From Gammaproteobacteria bacterium (GTDB lineage: Bacteria > Pseudomonadota > Gammaproteobacteria > Pseudomonadales > Azotimanducaceae), in assembly GCA_028820495.1 (NCBI GenBank), contig JAPPIX010000146.1:1-35251 (forward strand): 35,251 bases of DNA, read 5' to 3'. Both the position numbers and the translations under genes were made by a program. The notes beneath the pieces were generated by a model. The model did no database searches and was not told the DNA's origin. It saw nothing but the letters and a program-made list of their open reading frames with translations. Below, in pieces: positions 1 to 8,848 of this stretch. Position 1 is the first letter of the stretch. Each line of letters starts with the position of its first letter.

Positions 1-36
1 TGACGAAGTGGCTCATGCTCTCGAAAGTTGGGCAAC

Positions 37-55
37 TCGTGCAACATCCGGGCTA
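37..55 (-). repeat. Putative IS terminal inverted repeat (left edge)
   Basis: Read on the minus strand this is TAGCCCGGATGTTGCACGA. The same 19 bases, with one change, occur on the plus strand at 35200-35218, and the sequences beyond the motif differ. This is how the two ends of an insertion sequence behave. The element itself would lie to the left, in bases 1-36 and beyond. I do not assign an IS family. Confidence 0.6.
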
Positions 56-148
56 AAGACATCGCACCTGCAATTAGGACAATTCGCCCAGAGATCGCGG
101 GGCGAGCACGTCCGGCCCCTACGGGTTGGTGGCGGGTTCCATACTGCC

Positions 149-279
149 GATTCCTTCTCGCTGGCGCCCCAATTGCTGGCACCGACGCCCTCGTAGCTTC
201 CGAACGTCATCACCCCGAAGCCCAGTTGGCTAACGGTCAGGCTCGAGCTTCCCAGTGTGTAGTATGCCTAGTCTTGCAT
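149..279 (-). pseudogene. Aldo/keto reductase, 5' fragment with early stop
   Basis: On the minus strand a Shine-Dalgarno AAGGAG (289-294) lies 9 bases before an ATG at 277-279. The fourth codon is TAG (268-270). Reading on in the same frame gives AYYTLGSSSLTVSQLGFGVM, then TFGS and WGASEKES. This matches the N-terminus of aldo/keto reductases of the oxidoreductase/voltage-gated potassium-channel beta type (LTVSxLGfGtMTFG, then WGASExES). Similarity stops near base 149, after about 40 residues of a family that is usually 300-350 residues long. The remaining bases up to the IS end at 55 are unrelated. The gene is therefore doubly broken, by a nonsense codon and by loss of the rest. It was divergent from the VOC gene at 462 and may once have served the same pathway. 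The family call rests on motif recognition. Confidence 0.6.
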
Positions 280-383
280 CCCGCTTCACTCCTTGTGGCG
301 GTATACGATTTTATCGACACGCAATCGGCATTTCGCCCCACGACAAAGACGAACGTCAATACGTCAAGCGGGATCCTTCACTA

Positions 384-395
384 CAGGTGCACCTG
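384..395. promoter_or_regulatory. 12-bp perfect palindrome upstream of the VOC gene
   Basis: CAGGTGCACCTG is a perfect palindrome in the divergent intergenic region (295-461) between the broken aldo/keto reductase and the VOC gene. Its position fits an operator, but no regulator can be linked to it. A 12-bp palindrome can arise by chance, so confidence is low. Nothing else in 295-461 was recognisable. Confidence 0.2.
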
Positions 396-461
396 ATTCG
401 ATAGTATTCATGGATGGCGACCAAGGTGGAGTCAATTTTGAACCAAAGCAAGGAAAAACAA

Positions 462-1520
462 GTGACCATCAGAGTTGATCGAGTTCACCACATGTGTCTG
501 ACGATCAGTACGGAACATCCTGATCACGTCTATCCCGACTTGCTCGCGTTCTACACGAGTTTTGTGGGGTTGCGGAGCTACCGGATTCCAACGGAGCAGT
601 TGGATCGGGAGAAGAGCATTCAGGGCTTGGAGGATCTTGGCGCCGGCAAGCAAGAAGTGAAGGTGGATGCGGAGTCGGGCGAAGAAGTGCACATGGGGAC
701 GTATTACTACCTCTGTGGTGAAGATGCGTCAAAAGATGCGGCGCTGATTGACTTCGTTACCTTTCACCTCGAACCCGGCCAGAACGTTGAAGCACTGCAA
801 TCCATGAACGGTGCGGGCCTGCGAAATGTCACGTTCCTGGTGGATAACCTCGATGAACTGTACGCGCGAGGTCAATCTGAGGGCGTTGAATTCTTGAGCG
901 CGCCTGCCGAGTTTGAGTGGGGAGGCTTGGGCAGGGTCAAGTATGCCGTTATGCGAGACCCTTTGAAGAACCCCGTTGAGTTCATTCAGCTCGGCGAAGC
1001 ATCTGCGGGCCAATGCAAAGTGCTCCGAGTGTTTTCCCTCAATCACAATACACAGGATATCGAGAAGGCGCTCGATTTCTATCGCGACGGTTGCGGCATG
1101 AATGTCGAACATGTCGTTGAACACTCCGGTCGGGAGTTTGGTATTGCCATGGGGTTCGATGGGGCAGTGACGGCAACATCGTACTTGTTGAAAGGAGCGA
1201 ACAAGGGCGAGGAAACAGCCTACTTTACGATCACCGACTGGGAAGACCCGAAAACCGCCCCACAGAAAATCCCCGAAGGGTACACACCGGCCTGGTACAG
1301 GATGTGGTTCTGGATTGAAGGCTCGGACAATGTGCGGCAGCTCTATGACGATCTCGGACCCAGGATGAAACAGGTCAGTGGCGAGCCGTTTACGTTCGCT
1401 TCACCCGAGCCATGGGGGCCGGTGACCATTGGATTCTTTTTTGATCATGATGATGCGATGATGGAATTCGCCTGCCATGATGGGCATTGGGACGGCATGC
1501 ACGAAGTGCTCGAAGGCTGA
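462..1520 (+). CDS. VOC-superfamily (two-module glyoxalase/extradiol dioxygenase-fold) protein, copy 1
   Basis: This 352-aa protein has two vicinal-oxygen-chelate modules. Module 1 starts with VDRVHHMCLT (His9/His10) and ends with the metal-ligand-type strand PVEFIQL (Glu173). Module 2 starts at VLRVFSLNHNT and ends with MMEFACHDGH. VOC metalloenzymes bind Fe(II) or Mn(II) through His/Glu on such strands and include ring-cleaving extradiol dioxygenases; the substrate is unknown. I chose GTG 462 because AAGGA (450-454) lies 7 bases upstream and the near-identical copy at 18561-19613 starts with ATG at the same codon. An in-frame ATG at 414 would add 16 residues without a good ribosome site. 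It is a recent duplicate of the minus-strand copy and a distant paralogue of the protein at 30996-32093. It converges on the hydrolase at 1546. Confidence 0.85.
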   Translation: MTIRVDRVHHMCLTISTEHPDHVYPDLLAFYTSFVGLRSYRIPTEQLDREKSIQGLEDLGAGKQEVKVDAESGEEVHMGTYYYLCGEDASKDAALIDFVTFHLEPGQNVEALQSMNGAGLRNVTFLVDNLDELYARGQSEGVEFLSAPAEFEWGGLGRVKYAVMRDPLKNPVEFIQLGEASAGQCKVLRVFSLNHNTQDIEKALDFYRDGCGMNVEHVVEHSGREFGIAMGFDGAVTATSYLLKGANKGEETAYFTITDWEDPKTAPQKIPEGYTPAWYRMWFWIEGSDNVRQLYDDLGPRMKQVSGEPFTFASPEPWGPVTIGFFFDHDDAMMEFACHDGHWDGMHEVLEG

Positions 1521-1545
1521 TTGTTGCGGGGAGGCTTGGTCTGCG

Positions 1546-2556
1546 TTATCTCGTTGCCTCTTCGGCGCGCTCGCTCGCTAGCTCCTGCATCCATGCTACC
1601 AGCTTATCCCACAATTGCTGCCTGGTGCTGGCAAAGTTATGCATGTGTCCCATCGTCGCAAATTTAGCGGCTTCCACGCTCGCAGCGCTGCGATAAGCGG
1701 CGGGTTCGTGGTCTGGTTCCGCCAGCACGTCCGTATCTCCGTAACCGATAAACACAGGCACTGAAATCTTGGCTGCTTTGGATGCCAGGAAACCCGGCGC
1801 AATGAAATTCAGGGCGCAGGGAGGGATAGTGAGGCTTCCATAGACTGGCGTGGTCTGTCTCACGGGATAGCCGCCCTTGGTATCTTCGTCGATGATTGCC
1901 TGAGGCACATCGGCTGCGTACCACAACTCCCGCATGGACGGCAATTTTGTGCCCGGTCTTTTGTCAGAAAAGGCCAGCCTGCCGGTGGCGGAAAGCCCAT
2001 CGAGATCTTCTGGCCTGACCGCAACCGAGCCGTGAACGCCATGTGCCAATACCGCGATGGCGTCAAAACAGCCATGGGCCGCCTGGGTGGCAATGGTAAT
2101 GGCGCCGCCCATGGACTGCCCCAGGCCGACACAGCGAAGCCCGGCATTGGGCCCGGCTGCTTCCACCAATGTGCCATCTGCCAATCGGCTTGAGACGGCA
2201 TCGACCATGGCGGCGTTGGCGGCCGCCAGCATGTCGAGGGTGATCAACTCTGGCTGCCGCGTCTTGGTGCTTTCACCGACATGGAGATGATCGCAGGTGA
2301 CCACGATGATGCCGCTGGCCAAGTGATGATCCGCCTGGCTGTAGCTCGCCCCCTCGCAGCCGGGCAGGTGGGAAAGATCAAGATCAAAGTAGTGACGGGA
2401 GTAGCCGCCGCCTGGAAAGGCGAATAACAGGATAGGCTGTTTGCCCGACCTTGGCTGATCGGGCAGGCAAACCGTAGTTGCCAATTCCACCTTAGCCGGA
2501 AATCCCTGAGGCCAGTCTGCACAACCAGTCACATCCATCTTTAGGGGTATTTTCAC
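1546..2556 (-). CDS. Alpha/beta-hydrolase-fold protein
   Basis: This 336-aa protein has a complete alpha/beta-hydrolase signature. FPGGGYSRH (47-55) is a probable oxyanion-hole loop, GQSMGG holds the nucleophile Ser148, GYGDTD (271-276) carries the acid, and GHMHNF (303-308) carries the catalytic His. No signal peptide is apparent, so it is probably a cytoplasmic esterase, lactonase or C-C hydrolase. The GTG start at 2554-2556 is preceded by GGAGG at 2563-2567 with 6-base spacing. The ATG seven bases upstream opens a frame that stops at once. It ends 25 bases from the end of the VOC gene, facing it, and lies downstream of the Wadjet-like operon on the same strand, though a 120-base gap and its own ribosome site suggest separate expression. 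Hydrolysis of a ring-fission or ester intermediate of the neighbouring pathway is an inference. Confidence 0.8.
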   Translation of the reverse strand: MKIPLKMDVTGCADWPQGFPAKVELATTVCLPDQPRSGKQPILLFAFPGGGYSRHYFDLDLSHLPGCEGASYSQADHHLASGIIVVTCDHLHVGESTKTRQPELITLDMLAAANAAMVDAVSSRLADGTLVEAAGPNAGLRCVGLGQSMGGAITIATQAAHGCFDAIAVLAHGVHGSVAVRPEDLDGLSATGRLAFSDKRPGTKLPSMRELWYAADVPQAIIDEDTKGGYPVRQTTPVYGSLTIPPCALNFIAPGFLASKAAKISVPVFIGYGDTDVLAEPDHEPAAYRSAASVEAAKFATMGHMHNFASTRQQLWDKLVAWMQELASERAEEATR

Positions 2557-2676
2557 TTCATTCCTCCAAAGGTGGATGATCGTACAGTTTTAGCTGAAGC
2601 ATGTTGAGAGGCATGTACATCTAACTGTTGTTTGCCCCGGTCTCGGGCTGGGCATGCAGATCGCCCCGCAGGCTGT

Positions 2677-3723
2677 TCAGGCGGTGGCCGGTCCGGCGAC
2701 TGCCGCTTCCGCGCCACGGAGTTGTTCAAGGCCGAAGCTCTCTTGCGGAATACGCAGTCCTTTTGACCATAGCTCGCCAAGCGCATGAGCAATACCGGTG
2801 GGAAACACCTCGGCAAGACGAACGACCAAGCCGTCCCTAGGCACCTTGCCCAATTTGCACTGGCAACCGTGCGCCAACAACCATGCATAGAGGCCGCGAT
2901 GGGGTTTCACCAACGTCCGTCCTTCTGCCCAACGACGTTCGTTGACGCCAAGCAATGTATCGATCCCGGCCGGGTCCAGGTCACCCACATAGAAAGCGCC
3001 ATCGGCGGCGGTGCGAAGGATCAGTTCGTCGAGATTGCCGGCTCCCTGCCGAAACGCATTACCCCCACCGTAAGCGACGGCGGCGTACAGCCCTGCGTCC
3101 CGGTTCCAGCGTTGAAAACTGTCATAGGAGTGATAGTTCTCCAGCACGAGTACGGGCCGTCCGGTCGAAGGGTTGTCAGGCGTTTCGAAGGGCAGCGGTG
3201 GCGCGATCGGATAGCAGTGGAGATCGTCGAGCGAGATGCGTCCTTCGAACAGGGTTGGTTCTCCCTTGCGGATCAGGTCGAGCCGCTTCTCGTCCCTGAA
3301 GATTTGCAGTGAACGCTCCCGCGTCGGCACCGGGGAAAGACTCCTGTCGCGTACGGAGACCATGAACGCGTTGATGGCCTCAAGATACGCCCTGCGCACG
3401 GGGTGGCGCTCGTCCGCGGCAAAGGCAAGATCCGGGAGCCAGGCGTGCGCCTTTGCCGAGCGTCGGGAGCGCTCCACGTCGCGGAGACTCGCGGTTCGAG
3501 GAAGCGCGGGGGAGCCAGATCTGTCCCATCCCCGACCCAATGCCGGGAGTTTGGCCACTTCGTCTCGCTCCAGCCTGCGCAATGCCTCAAGGAGAAGTCG
3601 GCGTAGATCCGGCGCATCAAGGGCGTCTGGATGGGCGCGAAGATATGCGTCGCGAAGCTCGGGCAAGCGTATCCGGCGCTTGCCGAGCGCGAGCAGCGCT
3701 TCTTCGAAAGTGGGCAGGCTAAT
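2677..3723 (-). CDS. jetD-like: JetD/MksG-like TOPRIM nuclease of a Wadjet-type system (DUF3322/DUF2220)
   Basis: The C-terminal half is a TOPRIM domain of the DUF2220 (topoisomerase VI A-like) type. VLVLENYHSY carries the metal-binding Glu176, and GDLDPAG carries Asp229 and Asp231 (numbering from the TTG at 3666). The N-terminal half is Arg/Leu-rich and helical, like the DUF3322 arm of JetD. In Wadjet the JetD dimer cleaves circular DNA presented by the JetABC loop-extrusion motor; all key acidic residues are present here. Start choice is uncertain. The first usual start codon is TTG 3664-3666 (329 aa), but coding-like sequence (LPTFEEALLALGKRRIRLPE) runs upstream to the end of the SMC gene. 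ATT at 3721-3723 overlaps the SMC stop, and CTG at 3715-3717 is another option. It is the last gene of the operon. Confidence 0.8.
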   Translation of the reverse strand: MSLPTFEEALLALGKRRIRLPELRDAYLRAHPDALDAPDLRRLLLEALRRLERDEVAKLPALGRGWDRSGSPALPRTASLRDVERSRRSAKAHAWLPDLAFAADERHPVRRAYLEAINAFMVSVRDRSLSPVPTRERSLQIFRDEKRLDLIRKGEPTLFEGRISLDDLHCYPIAPPLPFETPDNPSTGRPVLVLENYHSYDSFQRWNRDAGLYAAVAYGGGNAFRQGAGNLDELILRTAADGAFYVGDLDPAGIDTLLGVNERRWAEGRTLVKPHRGLYAWLLAHGCQCKLGKVPRDGLVVRLAEVFPTGIAHALGELWSKGLRIPQESFGLEQLRGAEAAVAGPATA

Positions 3724-6700
3724 CTGCAGCTACCTCAACGGGGGCAGCCACCGAAGACTCGCCGTCAGTGTTCCTGTCGATGTGCGCGTGCATCGCCTCG
3801 ATCTCCACATGGATGCGGCGCGTGGCGGGGGACTGCCGGCTGCGGCGTGCCCTCACGATATTCTCGAACACTGCGAGCGCACTCGTGTCCTGAACGCCGG
3901 TCGCGTAGAAGAGCTGGATTCCCATTGCGTCCGCGAGTCCGATCTGCGTCTTCAAAAGCAGGGCCTTGTTGGCCTTGCCCAGCGGGTTGTCCAAGATGAG
4001 CACGCCGGCTTCTCCCGTGCCTTCGTGCATCGCATCCGCGCGCAGCTTCGCAATCACGAGGTAGATCATCATCGCCGCGGTAAGTAACTCTCCACCAGAT
4101 ACGGTCACTCGCTCGATGGGCATGTGCTCCGTGTCTCCCTCGCCTTTCGGCTTGAGGAGTCGGATGTCGAGAGTGCTCCTGCCGAGCGTCGCCGTCATGC
4201 GTTCCACCATCTCCGCGGCGATGTCTTGGCCCCTTTCCGGTACCCGGTCGTCCTTCACCAGATCGTTGATGTAGGTGCGCAGAATCTCCCTGCGGTTCGC
4301 GGCTGAGATTCGGGAGAGGTCGGCACCGATGCGGAACACTGGTTGGCCGCCGAATCGCGGCACATGGTCGGGAATCCGCCCTTCGCGGACCATGCGCCGC
4401 ACGACATGCAGGGCTGCACGCAGCAGATGGTCCAGTTCGTCTATGCATGCTTGGAGATCGTCGCCGAGTTTTGACAGGTCGTGCTCAATGCTCTTCAGGC
4501 GATCATCGATCAGCCCCGCGGTTCCGGCTGCATGGGCCGCGGCGTCCAGAGCGTCGTTTGCGCTCAAGTGCGTTGCGACTTCACGCTCACCTTCCAGATG
4601 GCTGAAGGTGCGGGAGTTCATGAACATGCGGATCTCGTCGTAGCTCTTGTAGACACGCTTCTCCGCTCTGCTCAACGCACTGCGTGCGTGATCGAGACCG
4701 GAGACAGTGTCGGTGACGAGGGGCGCTACCTCTTCGTGACTTGGAAGCTCGACCCGTCCCGGTGAGGCGGACTCCCCGTGCAGCACACCATCCAGCGTAG
4801 TGGCCCAGCTTATGTATTCCTTCGCGGCGTGCTCGTTCTGTTCCGCTTCCTGGCGGGTCCGCGCCGCAGCCTTCTCCTCCCGTACTCCGAGAGCCTCTTG
4901 CTGGACGATGGCCTCCTCCGCTCGCGACGCGATGCCGGCCAAGTCCTCCCGTTCGTGGGCACGAAGATCAATAAAGGTGTCCGGTTTGATCTCTCCGGAG
5001 CGCCTGTTTCTCTCGGATCGATACTCTCCCTCCGCGCTCTCTGCGTCGGCGTGGGCGATCGAAGCATTCGTCCGTGCGGTCTCGAGATCCTTGTCGGCGG
5101 TGACGACGGCCTCTCCGACACCATCGCGCTCCGCTTCGGCTTCGACCTCTGCGCGGACGAGTTCGCTGAATTCCTGTCCGAAGCGGTCCTCCTTAAGGGC
5201 CAAGGCCGATTGAACCGCCCGATGCTCACCGCTCAGTTCGCCGACTCGCTCCTGTTCAAGTTTCTTCAACGTTGCCAAGTTCTGATTGTAGTCGCGGCGC
5301 ATCGCATCAAGATTCTCGGTGGCCCGTCCGCTTGGTGCGGTATACTCGATATCGTCGGCCTCGCGTTCCATCTCTGACGCCCGGCGCGCCGCGCCCTCTG
5401 CATCCTGCTTGTATTGCCAGGCTTTCCCGATCGATGCATCCCGCTTCGCCTGCCATTCCCTTTCGTCCGCCTCAGCCGCTTCCGCCGCTTGCCGGTGGCG
5501 TAGGCGCTCCAACTGCCAATTATCAAAGCGCGACTCCCACTGCTCGAAATGCTCGTTGGCGCGGCGGGTCTGGTCGATACAGGCGTGGGCCTGCTGGTCC
5601 CACTCGCGCGCCTGATCACGGCAGCGCTTGGCGTCTTCCTCATCGGTCTCGATGCACTTCGACAGCACGGCGAGCTCAGCTTCGATTTCCTGGTCACGCG
5701 CTGTCTTCTCCTCAATGGATCGCTCGATCGCATTAAGCCGACCACCACCGAACCGATCACGCCAAGCGCCCAGGGTCCGAAGCGCAGACTCCAGCCGTGC
5801 CAGCCGCAGCTTTGCCGCGTCGATCGATTCCTTGATACGGGCAAGATCATCCTCGATGCGCCGCCGGAGCTCCCGTGCGGCCTCGCGATCGTAGGCGGCC
5901 GGCTCGACGACCGTCAGGACGAACCGATCACCGAGCGTCTCTCCGGGTACGTCACCGGCGATCGCGACTGTCACCGCCCGACTCAGAGGCGGAGGGGGCT
6001 GAAGCACCCGGCGCGCTTCCTCCAGCGCCTTCCGATTGGGGACGGCTACGCCGGCGAAGCGGGCCGGGTCGAGCTCCGCGAAACCGCGAACCTCGTCGGG
6101 CGACCACCCAATCTCGCACAGGTAGGCGGCATAGGGTTGGACGTCCACCATTCCGGAGTCACGGAGCTTCCGGGTGACGGAGCGAACGCTCCCGTCGATC
6201 GAGGCAAGTCCGGTGGCTTCGAGAGATTCGCGGTCGGCTTCAAGCAACTCTTGACGCCGCTCGTTGTCGCGCAGCGCAGCGACGCCCCTGTTCCTGGCAT
6301 CGGCAAGCATCCGGTCGACCAAGTCCGATTCCGGATCGACCTCGCTCTCGCCGGTCAGCTTGAGGATGATCGAATCAATAGCCAGAGATCGGTGTTTCTC
6401 CCTTCCTTCCCGAGCCACTTCCAGCAAGGAATCGATCTCGCTCGCGATACCGGACTGCTCGGCCTTGAGATCACCATGACGGCCCCGGTGCGCTCCCGCT
6501 TCCCTGTCCTTCTCTTCGGCTTGTCGGCCAAAATCGAGCGCTTGGTTTTGGGCCGCCCGCGCGGCTTCCGCATGGCGCTGCGATGCCTCCTCGGCACTTT
6601 CACCAGATCCAAGAACCCCCTCCTTCTCCAGCCGCGCCCGGAATTCGTTCACGTGTCCGAGGTTCACGTCGACGCCAGCCACTTGCTGCCGTTCCGCCCG

Positions 6701-8095
6701 GGCGCGTTCGTCATTTGCCGCTCGCTGTTCTTCGGCCTCCCGCGCCGCCTCCTTCGACACCGCAGCGTCGGCCGTCAGGGACCGTTGTCGTTCGCGCATC
6801 TCCTCAGCGTGCCGCTTGAGCGTCGCTAACAGATCCGCGCCCATGCTCACCAGCTCGTCGCGACGTGGCTGGAGGTCGGCATTCTCCGCATCAATCGCCT
6901 CTTGGAGCAATTTGCTTCGTGCGCGGTCGTCGAGGATCTCCCGCATCAACACTGCACCGCGGAGAAGATGCGCGTACGACTTAGCCTGAGCCAACTCTTC
7001 TTCCCGGGTCACAGCCAAGGCCTTGGCGGCTTCGTGTCGGCCACGCGCCATCTCGACCATCGCGGAAGCAAGCTCAACTCGCGCCGCCCTGCATGCAGCC
7101 TCGGCTTCGTTTGCAGCGGCCTCGTGCGTACTGGCCCTTTCGGAAAGTTCCGCAGCCAGCAGGGAGGACTGACCGCCATGCTCCTCCAGCGTCGCCTTCA
7201 GACCAGTGGCATGACCTACCCGGCTTGAGACCTCCTCTTGAGCCGCCTGAGCTTCACCGGCAATTTCAACGAACGGCGCGAATCGTTCCCGGAGCTTGCC
7301 CATCGCATCCCAGCGTCCTTCCAAGCGGGGCAGGTCCGCAAGCCTGCCGACATGTTCGGCGAGCACCGCCCGTACCGGGCCGGCCTCCGCGTCCGGCACG
7401 GTCATCGCCAGAAACTTCCGCATGAACTGCGACTCGCTGCGGAAGTTCAGGAAGTCCTCGATGCCGCCTTCGCTTCGGTTGAACTCGACCTGGGCGGCAA
7501 GGAGCTCGGTGTCGATCTTCTCCTCGGCGAGCTTCCGCTTCCAATCCGACTGCCTGTTGAAGTTCTGGAAGTTGCCGGGGTGGCTCGAGCGCATATCGTA
7601 GAGCCAGCGCTGCACATCCTGATGCCTTTTGAGCCTGCCACGCGCCTTGAATCCCGCAAGACCAGGGGCCGGGATGTCGTCGAGTGAAAGACCCGGCGCA
7701 CTCCGAAACGCTAGGAAGTATCGGTCGAGCTCACGCTGCCGCCCCTCTCCACGAGGAACCACCAGTTGCCCGGTGACCAAGCGCTGCGCGTCCAGAAGGC
7801 TCGTCTGACCACCGGAAAGATCCCATTCCACGAGAATGAACGCAGGCACGTCGCTGAAATAGTCGCTGAACTTCTGGTTGGGACGGATCAGGGTCTTCAG
7901 GAACCGCCTCTCGCTTGGATCGAAGCAACTCAGCAAGAGTGCGAGAAAAGAGGTCTTACCGCCAGTGTTCTCCAAGCTGAACACCGTGTGCTTGGGCTCT
8001 CCGGTCCGGGGATCGGCAAGCTCTATCGTGGTCCCAGGGTAGTATGCCTCGCGCCAGCCGCAGTCGGAGAGATGGATGCGCGTGATGTACCGCAT
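3719..8095 (-). CDS. jetC-like: SMC/MukB-like ATPase, JetC analogue of a Wadjet-type system
   Basis: This 1458-aa protein has the split-ATPase architecture of SMC/MukB/JetC. The N-terminal head has a P-loop LENTGGKTSF (41-50). Two long Glu/Arg/Ala-rich coiled-coil stretches are separated by a globular, Pro-containing hinge-like region at about 625-735. The C-terminal head has the ABC signature SGGE (1333-1336) and Walker B VLILDNP (Asp1369). The residue after the Walker B Asp is Asn1370, where SMC proteins usually have the catalytic Glu, and it is followed by a PLGKANKALLLK stretch. The protein is predicted to load on DNA and extrude loops with the kleisin and kite partners encoded just upstream. 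The ATG directly abuts the stop of the preceding gene (TGAATG), so translation is coupled. Membership in the Wadjet/MksB-like group rests on gene order, length and motifs, not on a profile search. Confidence 0.85.
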   Translation of the reverse strand: MRYITRIHLSDCGWREAYYPGTTIELADPRTGEPKHTVFSLENTGGKTSFLALLLSCFDPSERRFLKTLIRPNQKFSDYFSDVPAFILVEWDLSGGQTSLLDAQRLVTGQLVVPRGEGRQRELDRYFLAFRSAPGLSLDDIPAPGLAGFKARGRLKRHQDVQRWLYDMRSSHPGNFQNFNRQSDWKRKLAEEKIDTELLAAQVEFNRSEGGIEDFLNFRSESQFMRKFLAMTVPDAEAGPVRAVLAEHVGRLADLPRLEGRWDAMGKLRERFAPFVEIAGEAQAAQEEVSSRVGHATGLKATLEEHGGQSSLLAAELSERASTHEAAANEAEAACRAARVELASAMVEMARGRHEAAKALAVTREEELAQAKSYAHLLRGAVLMREILDDRARSKLLQEAIDAENADLQPRRDELVSMGADLLATLKRHAEEMRERQRSLTADAAVSKEAAREAEEQRAANDERARAERQQVAGVDVNLGHVNEFRARLEKEGVLGSGESAEEASQRHAEAARAAQNQALDFGRQAEEKDREAGAHRGRHGDLKAEQSGIASEIDSLLEVAREGREKHRSLAIDSIILKLTGESEVDPESDLVDRMLADARNRGVAALRDNERRQELLEADRESLEATGLASIDGSVRSVTRKLRDSGMVDVQPYAAYLCEIGWSPDEVRGFAELDPARFAGVAVPNRKALEEARRVLQPPPPLSRAVTVAIAGDVPGETLGDRFVLTVVEPAAYDREAARELRRRIEDDLARIKESIDAAKLRLARLESALRTLGAWRDRFGGGRLNAIERSIEEKTARDQEIEAELAVLSKCIETDEEDAKRCRDQAREWDQQAHACIDQTRRANEHFEQWESRFDNWQLERLRHRQAAEAAEADEREWQAKRDASIGKAWQYKQDAEGAARRASEMEREADDIEYTAPSGRATENLDAMRRDYNQNLATLKKLEQERVGELSGEHRAVQSALALKEDRFGQEFSELVRAEVEAEAERDGVGEAVVTADKDLETARTNASIAHADAESAEGEYRSERNRRSGEIKPDTFIDLRAHEREDLAGIASRAEEAIVQQEALGVREEKAAARTRQEAEQNEHAAKEYISWATTLDGVLHGESASPGRVELPSHEEVAPLVTDTVSGLDHARSALSRAEKRVYKSYDEIRMFMNSRTFSHLEGEREVATHLSANDALDAAAHAAGTAGLIDDRLKSIEHDLSKLGDDLQACIDELDHLLRAALHVVRRMVREGRIPDHVPRFGGQPVFRIGADLSRISAANRREILRTYINDLVKDDRVPERGQDIAAEMVERMTATLGRSTLDIRLLKPKGEGDTEHMPIERVTVSGGELLTAAMMIYLVIAKLRADAMHEGTGEAGVLILDNPLGKANKALLLKTQIGLADAMGIQLFYATGVQDTSALAVFENIVRARRSRQSPATRRIHVEIEAMHAHIDRNTDGESSVAAPVEVAAD

Positions 8096-8848
8096 TCATC
8101 CTCTCCCGTGATCAAGGAAGCCGGGCAAGACGGAGGCGCAGCGCTCGAACAGCTCGTTGGCAGCGAGCTCTCGCACCTGCAGTCGGTAGCGCGGCGTAGG
8201 GATGTAGGTCTCGCCATCTGCGGTATCGAGGGTCTGCACCATCCCGTGCTCGTGAAGCTGGTTGAGAACGAGCTTGACCATGCCCGCGAGTGAACTCAGC
8301 GCCGCACGCTGACTTCCGTCGGGCTTGGCATCCGGCAGGCGGGCGAGCTCGCGCCAAGCTTCCGCCAATCCCGCCTCCGCGAGATCGGGGTCATCCCCCG
8401 CTTCCGCCTCCAGACGCTCACACTGTTCACGGAGCACCGCCGCAATCCTCGCCGGAGTGGCCGAGACCTCCGCGAAGTCGTCCTGCGCCCCATTCAGGGC
8501 GACAGCGGTCGGAAAGAACGTCGCCGCGACCGCAACCTGGACGAGAGCGAGCGCACCGCGCTGCATCTCGCCGAGTCCCGGACGAAGGTGCGTGAGCGTC
8601 GCAGTGAACACGCTGTCCGGGCCGAACGGCACCAAAACGATCGCGTGCTCAAGGACATCGACGACCCTGAGACCGAGCATCGGCGCGAGGTCGCGCACGA
8701 GATCGCGGAATTCAGGATCGGCTCGCCAGTGGGCCAGCAGTTGCCGATAGTCCACATCGCCGCGCAGCGCGGAGGCTCGCGGCGACAGGCCCTTGTTGAG
8801 GAGAAGAACGGCTTTCTGGGGCTCGCTCAGATGCGTCAGGTCCGCCAT
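8096..8848 (-). CDS. jetB-like: MukE/kite-like subunit, JetB analogue
   Basis: This 250-aa acidic, helical protein lies between the kleisin-like and SMC-like genes, the position of JetB/MksE/MukE in Wadjet and MukBEF operons. It has two segments that look like winged-helix modules. One runs from about 50 to 115 and contains an IVLVPFGPDSVF strand region. The other is near the C-terminus, where NQLHEHGMVQTLDTADGETY resembles a wing hairpin. Kite proteins bind the middle of the kleisin and modulate the SMC ATPase. The ATG at 8846-8848 lies inside the end of the upstream gene (13-base overlap), and its TGA abuts the SMC start. Primary-sequence similarity to described JetB families (DUF4194) is not obvious to me, so the assignment depends largely on position and size. 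Confidence 0.65.
   Translation of the reverse strand: MADLTHLSEPQKAVLLLNKGLSPRASALRGDVDYRQLLAHWRADPEFRDLVRDLAPMLGLRVVDVLEHAIVLVPFGPDSVFTATLTHLRPGLGEMQRGALALVQVAVAATFFPTAVALNGAQDDFAEVSATPARIAAVLREQCERLEAEAGDDPDLAEAGLAEAWRELARLPDAKPDGSQRAALSSLAGMVKLVLNQLHEHGMVQTLDTADGETYIPTPRYRLQVRELAANELFERCASVLPGFLDHGRG

Noticed and set aside
99..119. GGGGC/GCCCC hairpin between the aldo/keto reductase fragment and the left IS end
   Set aside because: Only five paired bases at each side with a GC-rich loop. It is too weak to call a terminator or repeat element.
414..461. Longer N-terminus of VOC copy 1 from ATG 414
   Set aside because: The 16 extra residues have no counterpart upstream of copy 2's ATG beyond shared non-coding bases, and the ribosome site fits GTG 462.
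5549..6829. Long plus-strand reading frame (426 codons) opposite the SMC-like gene
   Set aside because: It is antisense to a clearly coding coiled-coil gene with P-loop and SGGE motifs. High GC and codon bias create long open frames on the opposite strand, and the translation shows no family motif.
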